DNA of 64,000 nt from CAVSWT01 sp963731745. GTDB taxonomy: Bacteria > Bacteroidota > Ignavibacteria > Ignavibacteriales > Ignavibacteriaceae. Under the pieces are notes generated by a model that was not told the origin of the DNA, made no database searches, and worked only from the letters and a program-made list of their open reading frames with translations. Positions 63,408 through 64,000 of the stretch are shown here, in pieces. Position numbers and translations under genes: made by a program. The stretch lies in NCBI GenBank assembly GCA_963731745.1, contig CAVSWT010000016.1, positions 62,001 through 126,000 of the forward strand, given 5' to 3'. How positions within the stretch are numbered: position 1 is the stretch's first letter; each line of letters begins with the position of its first letter.

Positions 63408-63845
63408 TTATTTTATTTCAATCATCTTTTCATTTTTTTGATGAGGATGAATTTTTGCTAATGTTACATTTAAAATTCCATCTTCAAATTTAGCTTCAAC
63501 TTTATCTGGATTTACTTCAGCCGGTAAAGTAAAGCTTCTGGTAAATGAGCCATATGATCTTTCACTTCTAAAATAACTTTTATCTTTTTTATCTTCATTT
63601 ACTGATTTCTTCTCACCTTTTATTGTAAGAATATTATCTTGAAGAGAAATATTAATATCACCCTTTTTTACTCCGGGAATTTCGGCTTCAATAAAAATAT
63701 TTTTATCATTTTCAGAAATATCTATTCTTGGGCTAAATGAACTGTCCATATCTAAGCCGAAACTCGGGAATCCGTTAAAGAATTTTTGTATTCTGTCATT
63801 AAAGTTTTCAAATTCTCTTAAGGGTTCAAATTTTATCAGTGTCAT
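63408..63845 (-). CDS. Small heat-shock protein, Hsp20 family (second copy)
   Basis: This is a holdase of 145 residues. The alpha-crystallin domain covers about 40-135 (FIEAEIPGVKKGDINISLQ, SYGSFTRSFTLPAEVNPDKVEAKFEDGILNVTL-type pattern) and the protein ends KMIEIK. AGGAGATGA precedes the ATG. It leads the hsp20-dnaK group. The last 155 bp of the window, upstream of it, hold no gene and no recognisable CIRCE element. Confidence 0.93.
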   Translation of the reverse strand: MTLIKFEPLREFENFNDRIQKFFNGFPSFGLDMDSSFSPRIDISENDKNIFIEAEIPGVKKGDINISLQDNILTIKGEKKSVNEDKKDKSYFRSERSYGSFTRSFTLPAEVNPDKVEAKFEDGILNVTLAKIHPHQKNEKMIEIK

Positions 63846-64000
63846 TTTATCATCTCCTGTTAAAAATTTGTTTTGTTGAATCAGATTATTTTTATTGTGT
63901 TGTTTTCTAATTGATTTTGTTGCTTAATACATAACAATGATTGTACCACTAAATATTTTCACTGTTAAATAGTTATATTATAATAAGTTAAGCGGATAAA

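Noticed and set aside
63846..64000. CIRCE/HrcA operator before the heat-shock group
   Set aside because: No TTAGCACTC-N9-GAGTGCTAA-like inverted repeat is present in the visible upstream region.

Overview
The window is AT-rich bacterial chromosome. It most likely comes from the phylum Ignavibacteriota (the Bacteroidota/Chlorobi side of the tree). Two secreted proteins end in a T9SS-type sorting domain with the NFPNPFNPST / NYPNPFNPST signature typical of that group. Several promoters match the Bacteroidota pattern TTG-N18-20-TAnnTTTG rather than the E. coli pattern. The cell is Gram-negative: it has Kdo synthesis, the Lpt machinery, TonB receptors and porins. No rRNA, tRNA, CRISPR, phage or transposon genes were found.

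Layout. 1-6.9 kb: start of asnS (cut by the window edge), a frameshifted PBP4-type dacB, a tiny charged-protein gene, and two tandem sensory histidine kinases. 7.0-9.9 kb: feoA-feoB iron uptake and a Fur-family regulator. 9.9-19.8 kb: housekeeping and accessory genes (MBL hydrolase, ECF sigma/anti-sigma pair, YjbQ, ferredoxin, GH10-like lipoprotein, an LMW phosphatase/fructosamine-kinase pair, FKBP, M15 peptidase, esterase). 20.1-24.6 kb: two successive PII-ammonium transporter units, the first with an outer-membrane protein gene inserted and a frameshift in amt. 24.6-29.9 kb: lipopolysaccharide cluster kdsA-(unknown)-kdsD-lptC-lptA-lptB. 30-35 kb: rhomboid protease, YtxH-like protein, SDR, CIA30-like protein, lipoprotein, TetR.

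35.1-53.0 kb is a phosphate-acquisition island on the minus strand: phnD-phnC-phnE, an M28 peptidase with an orphan PstS, a TonB receptor paired with a tandemly duplicated secreted beta-helix-like protein, then porin-pstS-pstC-pstA-pstB-pstB-phoU. Two of its promoters carry arrays of TTAACA hexamers spaced exactly 11 bp apart. This is the form of a PhoB/PhoP box, and it ties the TonB receptor/secreted-protein pair to phosphate starvation. That pair is the best candidate for an undescribed uptake system.

53.2-64.0 kb: a methyltransferase, an M14 carboxypeptidase with a T9SS tail, stress-type small proteins (Rho-N/SAP-like, CsbD), an M1 peptidase, ruvB, a DUF1624-type membrane protein, and a heat-shock group hsp20-dnaK-hsp20. 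Two genes (dacB, amt1) are each broken by a single-base indel; real decay and assembly error cannot be told apart from this sequence alone.
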